Origin: Coniochaeta sp. PMI_546
Lineage: Eukaryota > Ascomycota > Sordariomycetes > Coniochaetales > Coniochaetaceae
DNA: 64,000 nucleotides
Assembly: GCA_021432605.1 (NCBI GenBank)
Contig: MU271149.1
Location: forward strand, 1,922,001-1,986,000
Reading direction: 5' to 3'
Under the pieces are notes generated by a model. That model saw only the letters and a program-made list of their open reading frames with translations. It ran no database searches and was not told the origin of the DNA. The position numbers were made by a program, and so were the translations under genes. Of the stretch, positions 47,826-58,900 are shown one piece after another. Position 1 is the stretch's first letter. The number at the start of each line of letters is the position of its first letter.

Positions 47826-49623
47826 ATGGTTGTCGACACGGCATACTACGATATCCTCGGCGTCAAGCCAACCGCCTCGGAGCTGGAGATCAAGAAGGCA
47901 TACCGCAAGCTCGCCATCGTCCACCATCCCGGTTAGTAATATGCCGCCCTTCCCGCCCTATACCTCTCCTTCGCAGGCCGCCAGCAAAACTAACTCACCG
48001 TGACTTTCTCCAGACAAGAACCCGAACGACCCGACCGCCCACGCCAAGTTCCAAGAGATCGGCGAAGCCTACCAAGTCCTCTCCGACGCCGAGCTGCGGA
48101 AGGCCTATGACAAGTACGGCAAGGAGTCGGCGCGTCCGACGGAGGGCTTCGTCGACCCCGGCGAGTTCTTCACCAGCATCTTCGGCGGCGAGGCGTTTGT
48201 CGACTGGATCGGTGAGATAAGCCTTATGAAGGATCTCACCGCCACGATGGACATCACCATGGCCGAAGGCGAGGAAGGGGCCCAGGATCACGTCGAGGGT
48301 GCCCCTGCAGGAAGCGAAGAGTTCCCCGGTATGGACGAGGCTGTTAAGGAGAGCTTGAAGACCGCTGGCGGTGCTGCGCCGCCGACTGGCACGGCTGATG
48401 CGCCCAAGGTGCCGCCGCCGACGGTGGTTGTCGAGGATGAGAAGGGCGCACCGTCTGCATCACCACCGTCGGCCGCAGCAGCAGCGCCAGGATCGGGACC
48501 ATCCGTCTCCCCCGCAACATCCCGCACAACAACCCCCGCGCCGGCCTCAGGCACGTCGACACCCCGTAACTCCTCGCGCACGCAGATCCCCCTCCGCCCA
48601 GCGATTATGGACCGCGCCTCCGACGACGCGGAAGGCGAGCCGCTGTCCGCCTCGGAGCTGAAGAAGAAGCAAAAGGAGGACAAGAAGAAGGCCGGCCTCA
48701 CCAAGGAACAGCGCGAGAAACTGGCGGCGTACGAGCGCGAGCGGGCCGAGATCCGGAAACAGCGGGTCGACACCCTCGCCCAGAAACTCCTCGACCGTGT
48801 CTCCGTGTGGACCGAGACGGACAAGGGACCCGACGTCACCAGGGCCTTCCGCGAGAAGATAAGGCTGGAGGTCGAGGACCTCAAGATGGAGAGCTTCGGC
48901 CTGGACATCCTGCACGCCATCGGGCACACGTACATCACCAAAGCCACCACCCTGATCCGGAGCCAGAAGTTCTTCGGCGTCGGCGGCTTCTTCTCGCGGG
49001 TAAAAGACAAGGGTGCCCTGGTCAAGGATACGTGGAACACGATCAGCTCGGCGATCGACGCGCAGGCGACGATGGAGGAGATGGCGAGGCTGGAGCAGGC
49101 GGGCGGGGAGGAGTGGACGGAGGAGAAGCGGGTCGAGTACGAGAGGCGGGTGACGGGCAAGATCCTCACGGCCGCGTGGAGGGGGAGCAAGTTCGAGATC
49201 CAGAGCGTGCTGAGGGAGGTGTGCGACGCGGTGCTGAACGATAAGAAGGTTCCGCTGCAGAAGAGGCTTGAGAGGGCCGAGGCGCTGCTGATAATAGGCG
49301 AGATTTGTGCTAAGGTATGGTTGTCCCGCTTTTCTTTGCCTTCTGGTCTCTGATGATGCGTGAGAGAGAGAGAGAGAGAGAGAGTGCTAACGATGGGACA
49401 AAAGGCGCAACGAACACCCGAGGAAGAGGGCGACTACATGGCCTTTGAGCAGCTGGTCGCCGAAGCGGCGATCAAGAAGGAGAAGGAGGAGAAGAAGAAG
49501 AGCAAGGAGAAGGAGAAGCACAAGGACAAGAAGGAGAAGCACAAGGACGCCACGAGCAGCGATGGTGCGAGCAGCGTCAAGGGCAACGCTGACGCTCCCA
49601 AGACGGAAAAGGCCTCATCATAG
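47826..49623 (+). CDS. DnaJ co-chaperone with DnaJ-X domain (Caj1/Djp1 type)
   Basis: Proposed CDS join(47826..47931,48014..49314,49405..49623), 541 aa. The J domain ([27 protein letters not shown]) contains the HPD motif that activates Hsp70; the first 82-bp intron interrupts its Asp codon. The J domain ends with YDKYGKE. A Ser/Pro/Ala-rich disordered linker leads to a charged helix ([31 protein letters not shown]). The X domain follows ([52 protein letters not shown]). The protein ends in a Lys/Glu-rich tail. The second, 90-bp intron carries a (GA)n run and GCTAAC. Yeast relatives act in peroxisomal and mitochondrial import or at the ER surface. Confidence 0.93.
49362..49384 (+). repeat. 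(GA)n microsatellite inside intron 2 of the DnaJ gene
   Basis: A perfect 23-nt alternating GA run lies between the donor and the TGCTAACG branch sequence. Length change here would alter intron size without touching coding sequence. Confidence 0.85.
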
Positions 49624-50636
49624 AGTGGAAGGAGGGTGGCTTCCGGGGTCCGGAATCGGGGGATGGGGCTGGTGCTCTGTTGTGGCCTGTGGTCTTGTGG
49701 CAACGGGCATTGGTAGTCGTGATATAAGATAGGCCAGCTTGGGATGGAGATATGGCTCACCAGGGGTGGGATGTGACCTAAGTGGAATGTGGCATGGGGT
49801 GGTGGTTGACGGTGCAGGGTGGTTTATTTTTTTCTATTATCTTGCATACCCCTTAGAAGTGCGATGGCCTCGGTCTAATTCGAGGGCCAAGGAGTCACAG
49901 TATCTGTTGGTCTCAGCTCGTATGTTTTCTAGCGCTAAACACCGCGAGACTCTCCCCTCGGTGTAGTTGTCAATCAGACATATAAGTATAACCACCGCAC
50001 CGTCGATGACTGGGGCATGTTCACCACGTCAAGTATCGAGAGATAGTCATTGACTACTCTATACAATTTGCTTTGCATAGTTCAATACTATGCTATGTCT
50101 CTAGTCGCGCTAGTTGTACAAGACCCGACCAACCATTAGGCAACGGTCTCGGGGGTATATCAAGAGGTCATTATGTCCCCAGGAGATGCAATCGTACTCT
50201 TACAGTACCTTGCCGGCTCTCTGAGAGCCACGCAAGGCTAACCGCCTATCCATCTGGCCGTTAATGATTTGGGGTATCTGATAGTACACAAGCAGGAAAT
50301 GTTTTGACAAAGAAAAAGTTGCCGTCTCGGTTGATGACTATCCGCAGTCTCCTGACCTTCAAAAAAGAAAAAAGTAGAAGAAAAACGCCAATATGCTTTC
50401 CGTGCCACGGCCGAGTCTCGCGGGCTGATATATGCAAAAAGGAAGAGGGTTGTTGATATAATGTCTGTTCCAAGTCGAATGGTCCGGTGTTGTCCGGCTC
50501 AGTCTGGCTAGAAGAGATGTAAGTAAAGGAAAAAGTCTGTCCTGAGTGGTGTTGTTGACGTTGTGTCGTTCTGGTCTCGCATCTTGTTGGCCACAAGTTT
50601 TGTGGTTTTACCCGCGAAGCTTATCGTCTTTCTGCA
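49624..50636. other. Convergent 3' region, about 1 kb
   Basis: It separates the DnaJ gene (plus) from the large disordered-protein gene (minus). No supported frame, repeat or RNA gene is seen. Confidence 0.5.
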
Positions 50637-53144
50637 TCATCCTCCTTCGGCAGGTAAGTCGATCCCACTATCCCTATCCTGCTTTTCGCTGTACCACCTC
50701 TCGTCAGTAGCCCCTGTAAGGTCAAACGTCACAGCATGCAAGGTCTCCTCCTGCTCTTCTGTTTCGCCCTCCGCATGGGTCTCGTCATGCTCCTCCACCT
50801 CCTCCGGCGCAAGTACCCGACCCCCCAGCTCGACCTCGCTCACTCGCACCTTGTATTCGAGTGCCCGGCGGCCCTCCTTGATCAGTTCCTCCGTCCAGCC
50901 GAGACACCTCCGCAAGCTTTGATTGATCTTTTGACTGTCGACCAACAGCTGCTGGTGTTTCGATAAGTCAAGCTGGAGTCGCTGCTCGTCCCTTCTTCGC
51001 TGCCGTGCATTTCGCAGCGCCCTAGATCCAGGGCTCCTTTCTGCGGAACCGGACTCGGATGGCGACAAGTCGTAGTCCTCATCGTCTTCCTCATCCTGAC
51101 TCATCGCGTCTCGTTCGGCGTCAGACTCCTCCTCTTCACTAAGATCATCTAGTCCTAGGCCTGCTCGAGCTAGCGCTCCACCGACAACCGAACCGTCGGA
51201 CACCACCCTGTTACTCGTTGCGGAGTTGAGGCTCAGCCGGCCGGAGCGGGAAAGCCGTCTGTACCGCCTTATCTCCGCCGTTTGCTTCCGTAATTGGCGT
51301 TCCAAGGTCCGGTTTATGGCTTCGAGGCTGGCATTGGTGATCTCCAAGTCCTGAACTTTGCGCTCGCGGCGGGCAGTCGCTACGAGTTCGGTAAGGGCTT
51401 GATCTTGTGAGGATGATTTGGTCGGACTCTGGGGCCCTGACTCCGCCGCTGGTCCGTTCAAGTTTGCTTCTTCTGCAGCAGCGATATCGCCTGTGGTAGA
51501 AGTAAAGTCTTCTGCTGCTTGAATGAGAGAGGCGAAGCCAGCGGCTGCTGTGGGTTGCGATAGGTTGAAGCCGGTGCTGGACAAGTTCGAAGGTGAGGAG
51601 GCTTCCGAGGAGGCCCCTGAAGAGTGTCTTGCCGGTACAAGTCTTGTTACAATGGGCCGCTCTGGGATTGTTGCAACGCTGCCGTGCCTTGAATGCCCTC
51701 CACGTGGACGAGGGATGCTAGGCGTGTCTGTATTTGGTATGCTTCGACTTTGCGTAGCCGTAGATGCTGGGCCAAGTGGTGGTACAGGACCCAAGTTTGC
51801 GCGAGGACTTGCAAGAGGTGGTGTGCCGCTATTCTTGGTAGCGGAGAATGAGGCAAGCTTAACTGGTGATGCGGGACGTTGCTGCACATATCCTGGTCCC
51901 GAAGTTGACGGAGTACCGAGACGCGGCACAGGGGCCTTGGATGCTGTTGAGACGACTGAGCCCGCTCTTGGGGCAATGTTACTTGGCCGAGCAGGTAATT
52001 GGGCATCGCGTGTACTATTCGCATAGACAAACTTGCTCATCAAGTTGTCCTGCTGTACAGGAGGAGTTGCGAGGACAGGTGTAGAGGGCGCCGTAGAGAC
52101 GCTTTGCCCGGAGTCCGGAATAGTGGTCCCGTTGGCATAGAAGAACGTTGACGATTTCTGCTGCTGTGGTGTAACGAGCGGGAACTGTCTCGGTTGCTGC
52201 GCTGCTTGCGCGGTCTGAGACTTTGTAGCCTCGCTTGCATAGAAGAACTTCGAGTCTGAATCCTGTCTCGTCAGGGCACCTGGCGTACGAGCCTCAGCCG
52301 GGGATGTAAACGTAACCACCGGCCGTCGGATTTCATCCACCCTTGATGTAGAGGGCGCATTGATCCCTAAACCTGACTGTGCTTCCCATGTGTCATGAGC
52401 ATCCGGGTTTGGTGTGCCGGTCGGCGTGCTATTTGCGCTGTCGAAGCCGACGCGACTGACGCGACTTTGTCTCGAGCCCGATCTAGGCGTTATGTTATTG
52501 CTGAGGAGTGCATCCATGGGAGACGCAATCTCGTCTCTGCTGTTGCTCGAGGCGGACTCGGACCGCTGCAGTGGAGTTCTCGACAGTGGCGTGTTTACAG
52601 TGACGGTCTGGTGCTGGGGGGTTCGAAGGCCTCTCGAGGCAATCTTTGGAGTGAGTGGTTGTTTATTCAGTGCTCTCGCAGCGCCGGCACTGAGGGAGGG
52701 TGTTGGAGTCCTCGAACCGGGTTGAGATTTGCTGTTGGCAGACATTGTGGCAACAGGCTGTCTTTTCAGGGGGTAAGTCGGTCGGGTTGGCGCAGCATTT
52801 TTGTCGCGAGCCTGGAGAGGCTGTCGCGTAATCGTTGTGAAGCCAGACGGCGAGAGTGACGGTCGTTTGGCCGAGACCAAGGTATTTCGCTGCAAGTTGG
52901 GGGTTGCTTGAGTCGAGGTTGTTGGGGTTCTCGTTGTTGTTGACTTTGTGCAACGAGGACCACCACCCGTTGTCGCAATCAAAACATTGCCAGCCGAGGG
53001 TTTCTTCCTCAATTCCTCGACCGGTTTGAACTTCCCGCTGGAGGTACTCGAGAGGGTGGATTGACGAGACGACGAGCGTGTTATTCCTTGAGAAGGCGGC
53101 GGTAGAGGTTTGGTCGAGGGAGTGGCGGTTGCAAGTGCACGCAT
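50637..53144 (-). CDS. Large Ser/Thr/Pro-rich protein with three FFYA motifs and C-terminal coiled coils
   Basis: A single exon of 835 aa. I do not recognise the family with certainty. The first roughly 540 residues look disordered and basic, rich in Ser, Thr, Pro and Arg (RTPTPS, SRTPLQRSES). They hold three related motifs about 35 residues apart: SKFFYASE (near 298), STFFYANG (near 332) and SKFVYANS (near 369). The C-terminal part has a predicted coiled coil (DLEITNASLEAINRTLERQLRKQTAEIRRYRR), an acidic stretch (LSEEEESDAERDAMSQDEEDDEDYD) and a second helical segment (QRRRDEQRLQLDLSKHQQLLVDSQKINQSLRRCLGW). This layout suggests a scaffold or microtubule/kinase-associated protein, which is inference only. 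No signal peptide or membrane segment is visible. Confidence 0.85.
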   Translation of the reverse strand: MRALATATPSTKPLPPPSQGITRSSSRQSTLSSTSSGKFKPVEELRKKPSAGNVLIATTGGGPRCTKSTTTRTPTTSTQATPNLQRNTLVSAKRPSLSPSGFTTITRQPLQARDKNAAPTRPTYPLKRQPVATMSANSKSQPGSRTPTPSLSAGAARALNKQPLTPKIASRGLRTPQHQTVTVNTPLSRTPLQRSESASSNSRDEIASPMDALLSNNITPRSGSRQSRVSRVGFDSANSTPTGTPNPDAHDTWEAQSGLGINAPSTSRVDEIRRPVVTFTSPAEARTPGALTRQDSDSKFFYASEATKSQTAQAAQQPRQFPLVTPQQQKSSTFFYANGTTIPDSGQSVSTAPSTPVLATPPVQQDNLMSKFVYANSTRDAQLPARPSNIAPRAGSVVSTASKAPVPRLGTPSTSGPGYVQQRPASPVKLASFSATKNSGTPPLASPRANLGPVPPLGPASTATQSRSIPNTDTPSIPRPRGGHSRHGSVATIPERPIVTRLVPARHSSGASSEASSPSNLSSTGFNLSQPTAAAGFASLIQAAEDFTSTTGDIAAAEEANLNGPAAESGPQSPTKSSSQDQALTELVATARRERKVQDLEITNASLEAINRTLERQLRKQTAEIRRYRRLSRSGRLSLNSATSNRVVSDGSVVGGALARAGLGLDDLSEEEESDAERDAMSQDEEDDEDYDLSPSESGSAERSPGSRALRNARQRRRDEQRLQLDLSKHQQLLVDSQKINQSLRRCLGWTEELIKEGRRALEYKVRVSEVELGGRVLAPEEVEEHDETHAEGETEEQEETLHAVTFDLTGATDERWYSEKQDRDSGIDLPAEGG

Positions 53145-54060
53145 CTTGTTGTGACATTGACCGTGCCGATAAGAGTGAACCTTGATTTCACCGTCGTCGA
53201 GATTTGGCGCTTCCTACTGGCCGCCATTGCCGGCGCGGGTCATTCGTTTGGGGAAAATTGGGGGTCCAGCAAGCGATTAATTAGAGTTTCTAGGCCCTGA
53301 TTGAGTTGCTACAGGGCATGTAGGGGCATATTGTACCAACTGTATGTCTAGACCAGAGGCAAAGTGAGAGAGTGTTGCAGACAAGTTTGAAGACCACCTT
53401 GGATAGAAGAGAGATGAAGATATGTTTCGAGCTATCCGAGTCATAGTAAACAAATGTTAATGCCCTCAAGAACTTCCAAGCTTCGCGTGTGTCACGGTAA
53501 AATGTTTCTCAGCTGTAGAGTCTAATTGTTTATTCATGCGTTAACTGCACCTTTGCCCCGCCTCAGGTACATACCACCGAGTGTACCGTAGGCAGTGGTA
53601 CCGTATGTTTGAACCGCGCCTGCCCCCATGAGATCGCGCGTCATTCCGGCAGGTGCACCTGGACTCCTGGAGCGGCTGCCCTTGCAAGTTTTGCTGCAGC
53701 TGCCATGTTCTGCAGGCCGGACCCCTGTCCTTAAGCAGCCACCTTATGGCGGGGCTTGTTCGCCATCGGTCCTTCCCTTCCAGAACACTTCCATTCCAAA
53801 GTGACTTTTTGAGAAGCTCCCGTCGTGGCACTCGAAACGAAACAAAGTTAGATTCGTCTGACAGAGTCAAACCAAGGGGATAAATCTCCCCGTACTTGGC
53901 TTCATTCTTGGTTTCTCTTGGATCAGTTCGGAACACTCGGAGCTGTTCCTTGGGTACTGCTGCCGCTCTTCCTGCTACCTATTCAGAGACCAAATGCCGC
54001 AATAGCACCCGTTTGCATTCCGCTCCAGCGTCACGAGGCGCAAACCCAACCCCATTAACA
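53145..54060. promoter_or_regulatory. Divergent promoter region of the FFYA-motif gene and the cytochrome b5-domain gene
   Basis: About 0.9 kb lies between the two start codons. A minus-strand frame at 53541-53936 has no recognisable domain. A plus-strand frame continues upstream of the ATG at 54061 without another ATG. No RNA gene is seen. Confidence 0.45.
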
Positions 54061-55137
54061 ATGGCTCTACTCGGAATATCCCTGATAGTAGCCTCGGCTG
54101 TACTCTTCTGCTTCCGACGTCCACAATGGGTGCTGTCATTCTTGGCTTCATGGCGGCAGGCGCCGAGTCTAGGGCCACAGTCCACGCCGCCGATTTTGGA
54201 GGAGGAAAAGACGACAATAGATGTTGGAAGGCCTCAGGACGAGGCTTCCGTAACGGAGAAGGACACGAGGGGCACCATGAAGTCTCAAACTGGATCTGTC
54301 ACCGCCCTTGACAGAACCTCCATGCCCCCGCCTCCGCCTCCTATAGTCCGAAGTCCGCAAGACGACTCTGAGACAACCCCGAAGGCGTCAGCAGTCACAC
54401 TCGACGATAGCGTTCCTACGTTCACACTCTCGGGCCATGATGGCGACAGCCACCCACCACAATCACCGAGCATACCGTCTGGGCCTCCTTTCGTAACACC
54501 ATTGCCCACGATGTCTACGACCACACGCTCAAATCCCATGGCCCCTCCACCCAGGCCGTCAACCATGATGGCACCTCCTTCGAGACCGCAAACCCTCATG
54601 GCCCCTCCGCCTCGTCCGCCAACCCTGGCACCCCTCCCTACAGCCAATCCACGACCATCGCCCCTCCCCTCCCGCCTCCAACCTCGACAACCAGGCTCTT
54701 CAACACTTACTCCTCCTCCCTCACACTCCTCCAAACCGACCAAGCCCTCAAGGCAGGTCGTCCTCACACCAGGCCATTCCCCGCTAGACTGGGCACGCCT
54801 CTCCAACTCAAACGCGGACCTCCGTAACCTGCCTGGTGGCCCTACAGCGCCCTACCTGCGTGTCACGCCGTCGATGCTGAAGAAGATGACAGGGCGGAAG
54901 GGCAAGGATGCCTGGACGGTGTTGGGGGGCAAAGTGTACAATATGTCGCCCTACCTGCCTTTCCACCCCGGTGGCGAGGCCGAGCTGCTCAGGGGTGCGG
55001 GCCGGGAGGGCACGAAATTGTTTGGCGAGGTACATCCTTGGGTTAACTATGAGGGCATGCTGGCGTCGTGTCTGGTAGGGATATTAGTCGCCGAGGAGGA
55101 GAAGGAGGAGAAGGGGAGCATGGAGGAGATGGACTGA
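54061..55137 (+). CDS. irc21: Membrane-anchored cytochrome b5-domain protein, Irc21-like
   Basis: Single exon, 358 aa. The N-terminal hydrophobic segment (MALLGISLIVASAVLFCF followed by RRPQW) is a likely membrane anchor. A Pro-rich linker of about 200 residues includes near-repeats of the form MAPPPRPxT. The C-terminal domain begins GHSPLDWARL and contains VTPSMLKKMTG, DAWTVLGGKVYNMSPYLPFHPGG (first haem-ligand His in HPGG), GAGREGTKLFGEVHPWVNYEGMLASCLVG (second ligand His in EVHPWV). This is the cytochrome b5-like fold of yeast Irc21 and related proteins, which donate electrons in ER lipid or sterol chemistry or affect DNA-damage tolerance. No reductase domain is attached. The ATG at 54061 is in an ACAATGG context. 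Confidence 0.85.
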   Translation: MALLGISLIVASAVLFCFRRPQWVLSFLASWRQAPSLGPQSTPPILEEEKTTIDVGRPQDEASVTEKDTRGTMKSQTGSVTALDRTSMPPPPPPIVRSPQDDSETTPKASAVTLDDSVPTFTLSGHDGDSHPPQSPSIPSGPPFVTPLPTMSTTTRSNPMAPPPRPSTMMAPPSRPQTLMAPPPRPPTLAPLPTANPRPSPLPSRLQPRQPGSSTLTPPPSHSSKPTKPSRQVVLTPGHSPLDWARLSNSNADLRNLPGGPTAPYLRVTPSMLKKMTGRKGKDAWTVLGGKVYNMSPYLPFHPGGEAELLRGAGREGTKLFGEVHPWVNYEGMLASCLVGILVAEEEKEEKGSMEEMD

Positions 55138-55609
55138 AACCACTACATCCGATGCGATGATCGGGTCGCGCCCTTGCACGAGCTTCTGCGAGCGGAGCGT
55201 CAACGACTCTGCAGCAGTGCTTCCTTCGCCCTTCGACAGGCCAAGAGCATGGAACTGGAGCGTTGAGATTTCGGTCTGCTTTTCAACTCGAGGATGCACC
55301 ATCTCCGAAGCCTCTGTGCGCTACGGTCAAGGCATTCTCGTGCAATCACAACGGAACTGTCAAGCGCCGCTTCGAGAGTTTTTGGAAGGATCTGCTGCTT
55401 TATGTGATGTCATAGTTATGTGCACATAGATAGATGGGCTCGACGTTTCCGTCAGTAGCGTCTACATATGGAGCAAGGCTACGCTATGCTAGAGACCACG
55501 AGATGATGATAGACAGAGACATGATACCCCCAATAGACATAAGACAGAACCCATAGCAATTCATAAATGATCCATGACCATGATTAATACTTGATTGGAC
55601 CTCTTCGAT
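55138..55609. other. Convergent 3' region
   Basis: This is a short spacer between the Irc21-like gene (plus) and nbs1 (minus). Only motif-free frames are present. Confidence 0.5.
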
Positions 55610-58262
55610 TTATCGCCTTCCAAACCGGAACCTCGGCTCATCCTCACTCTCATCACTGTCCTGCATCTGCGCAGCACCCCGTCGAGGCTTCTTTGCTGGC
55701 TTCTCCTTGGCAGGCGCAGCCGCTGCTACACGCTTGCTCGCCCTCGTCGCAGTCTGTGTCTGTGTCTGCGTCTGCGTCTTCTGCGTAGCCTGTGTCTGCG
55801 CAGCACGGCGTGTGACGGCCTTTTCGGCCGCCTTTGCCGTTCTAGTCCTAGACGGCTCAGGTGTCGGCGCCGCTTCCGGCTGTGAAGATGGCGGAGGCAT
55901 CTGTGACACCTCAGGCAGCTCGTCGTCTTGCTCCTCATCGCTGCTTTCAACTACAATAGCCCGGCGCGAGGTCGCGGCCTTTGCAACAGTCCCTTCGTTC
56001 CCCTCGTCTTTACCCTTTGCCTTCTGTGACACTGTCTGAGTCTCAGTCTGAGTCTCGCGCTGACTATCCTTCTTCCTGCCAGCAGCAGTGCTCTCGTCTT
56101 CCAGCCAGTAATCGTCACCAATTCCGTACTCCTTGGTCTTGACCTCTTGCAACCCGACAATGACCCTCGGCGCGGGTCGACCAGCGGGCTGTCCTTGCTT
56201 CCGGAACCTCTTGAAGTTCTGCCTCCCGTTCCAGCGCGGGTCCCACCTGTCACCGCCACCGCCGTCTGTGTCCCTGCCCCGGGCACGGCTCTCTGGTAGC
56301 CTGACTTCGCACTCCTCGACTATGTGCATCCGTCGGATAGCAGCGTAGTCGATGCCGTCGTCGGGGAGCTGGTTGAGCGCCTCCTTCTCGGCTGCCGCGC
56401 GCGCCTCTTCCTCTTCTCTGTGTTGCCGAGCGAGCTCGAGGATGTCGACTTCGTCTTTGACCTTCTTCTTCTTGCCTCCAGCGACGGCTTTGCTCGTGGC
56501 AGTCGTGGCGTCCTCATCTTCATCCTCGTCCATCATGTCATCGGCTTCTGGCGCTGTTGCTGGAACGGGCGTTTCGCCGAGTTCGATGCGTCGCCGCTTG
56601 ACTGCTGCGGCTGTTGGTGCTAGCTCGTCCATTATTTCGGCCGGAGTCTCTTCTAGTAATGGGGAGCGTGGCCTCTTCCGCTGAGATCGTGCCGTTGCTT
56701 GCTCCTGCTGGTTCTGTGGTTCTGTACGTCTCGACCGCGAAACGCCAGATGGTTGTGCTTGTGGTTGGGAAACAGGAGTCACGCTGGACTGTGGCTCTTC
56801 CATTGCCGCGGCGGCATCGTCATCAGAGTCTAGATCAAAGCCCTTAAAGCGACTGCCCGCTGTTCGTCTTGCGCGACCGCGTCTCTGTGTAGCCGTACTT
56901 GGCGGTGGTGCTTGCGTCGTTGGTTCCGGTGATGGCTGTGTCACGGCCGGCCGATCTACTTCCATCCCGTCCGGGTCATTTCCTGCCGGTTGCGTCCGAA
57001 CGGGCGCTGAGTGTGGTTGCGACTCTTCTTCCAGGGGCCTCCGAAGCATAGAAGCGTCACATGCTAGTATAGCCTCTAGAAACTCCCTCTGATCGATAGG
57101 TCTGTGGTCGAGACGCAGAGCCACCGACGTCAAGAAGTCAGCAAACCAGTCGAAGTCAGTGCCTTTCGCAGGCAAGTAGCGGACCACGACGACGCCCTTC
57201 CCTTCGCTTCCGTCTTCAAACGAGCCAAGACCTTTCTCACCGGCGAGACCTTTGACATAGCCAATGAACTCATCCAGATCCGTGTCGCCGGGGAATACCT
57301 CCTTCAGCACTGCTTTGCCCTTGCCAGTGGTAACCACAGGAAAGAGGTTCTCGTATTGTTTCTTCTCGTAGAACACGAATGTGTAGCCGTCGAAGACCTC
57401 GCGTCGCCTCTCGTCGGGAGAGTATGCCTCCGCTGGCCGGTCACTAGGCTCTTCACCTCGGGGAGGTAGGTGCTCCAAGGGATTGGGCCAGGCACCGTCG
57501 TAGTCTTGCTCGAGAGCGCTCGCACCGCCTGGTTCAGCGTCGTCCGACGCGGTGGCTGCTTCGACCACGGCCGTGATGAAGCTGTCGGTAACGATATACT
57601 TCCCGTTGATCAGGGCCTGGAGACCCTTTGACGTATTCCTCTTTTTCGAGACCACGTGTGACGTGAGGGTCTGCTCGTATTCCGCCGAGTACTTGATGTC
57701 CAGCTGCTCCAGATCTTCGCGGAGCTTCGCCCAAGGGTCGTTCCGCAGCTCTTTGCTCGTGAAGGAGAAACTGAACACAACCGGATGCCATGTGATGCGA
57801 AAGAGTTTAGCGCAATTGCCCATTTTGATCTCGTTTGCATCCTGACTAAGTACGTGTTCCTGGCCTCGGATCTGAGTCCCGTTGACCAGGGTGCCCTTCT
57901 TCGTGTCGAGGTCGTGAATTGTTATTTGCGATCGGCTTCGCAGGTTTCGCTGTACTCGGAGGGTCAGTTTTACAGAAATGAGAGGTATCAACCGCGGTCT
58001 GGATTTCTTACGCCTTCGCCTTCAGCAACGGTCCCGACCTGGATCGTGAGGTGCTTTCTCGAGATGGTCTTGTCGAAGACTACGTATTCACCGACTGGAG
58101 AAATGTTGTCAGTAACGTATGAGTCTCGTTGACTAAGGTTGCCTGGAGCCGTGTTCAGTACTGACCGCCAGATGCTGTCCTCCCGAAGAGATATGTCTTT
58201 CCAGGCCGGAGCCAGAGGCGCCTGCCGTGAAACACGTCGCCGTCATTCTCGAGAAGCCACAT
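55610..58262 (-). CDS. nbs1: Nbs1, FHA/BRCT subunit of the MRN DNA double-strand-break complex
   Basis: Proposed CDS complement(join(55610..57949,58012..58094,58166..58262)), 839 aa. The FHA domain starts at the N-terminus: MWLLENDGD, YLFGRT, SRKHLTIQVG (Arg45, Lys46 and His47 of the phosphopeptide pocket) and KKGTLVNGT (Asn83). Introns of 71 and 62 bp split it. Tandem BRCT-like repeats follow, roughly residues 110-350 (YKQ-like HVVSKKRNTSKGLQALINGKYIVT; FVFYEKKQYENL). The long low-complexity region holds the Mre11-binding motif QNFKRFRKQ, like the KNFKKFKK of human NBS1. Clusters of TQ dipeptides and an acidic C-terminus ending EPRFRFGRR, resembling the acidic/FxF Tel1-ATM-binding tail, complete it. 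It acts in the nucleus in break sensing and repair. Confidence 0.93.
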
Positions 58263-58900
58263 CGTGCTGGCTGTCGCCGCGCGGCAAACGCGTGGGGGGG
58301 AAAAATCAATTCTAGGAGACTTGGCCGGCCATCGACCCTCCGCGGGGTCGGCCTTGTATTATGGAACCTTGGAAGGGGAAGGTGCGCGTGTATCACAGTA
58401 ATGCGTTTGGGCCACGCAGAAGATGACGTGCAAGCCTAATGGCGCTGAAACGCGAAATGCACGCGGACCACGTGACCATTTAGCGACAATTTGATTCTCG
58501 CTCCAACTGCATCATCAGGGACATCCAAACTCAAACTCAAGTAACAGCGTAATGAGGAATATCAGTCTCGCGAGAGACTGTATCAAGCCTCCTCACATAT
58601 GTGCTTTTCTAGCTCTCTCTTGGTCAGGAGAGATCCTGGGAGGAGATCCTACTGTGGAATATGGGCAAGCAAAGCTCGAACAAACGTGCATACGAACTAC
58701 ATTGGCACTTGACACTTGAGAGATACGTAAGTACAGACAAGACATTGCAACAGATTGACCATGTTACGTGCCAGCTTGTATGTACAGATGAGATACCATT
58801 GTATTCTAGTTACACGGGCACTTCAACTTCGTCAAACTATATCACCATGGCGATAACAGGTCCATCCTCTTTACTATGGTACATCCTCACCACGTCCTCT
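58263..58900. other. Promoter of nbs1 and 3' flank of the glucuronoyl esterase gene
   Basis: Both neighbours are on the minus strand. No supported gene, RNA or repeat is seen. Confidence 0.5.

Noticed and set aside
53541-53936. Minus-strand frame of 131 codons, and an alternative short frame with YGTTAYGTLGGMYLRRG
   Set aside because: I tested it as a possible small mitochondrial protein, but no start codon and intron combination gave a recognisable protein. It is also confined to a divergent promoter region.
53896-54060. Upstream extension of the Irc21-like gene
   Set aside because: The open frame has no ATG before 54061, and the ATG at 54061 begins directly with the membrane anchor.
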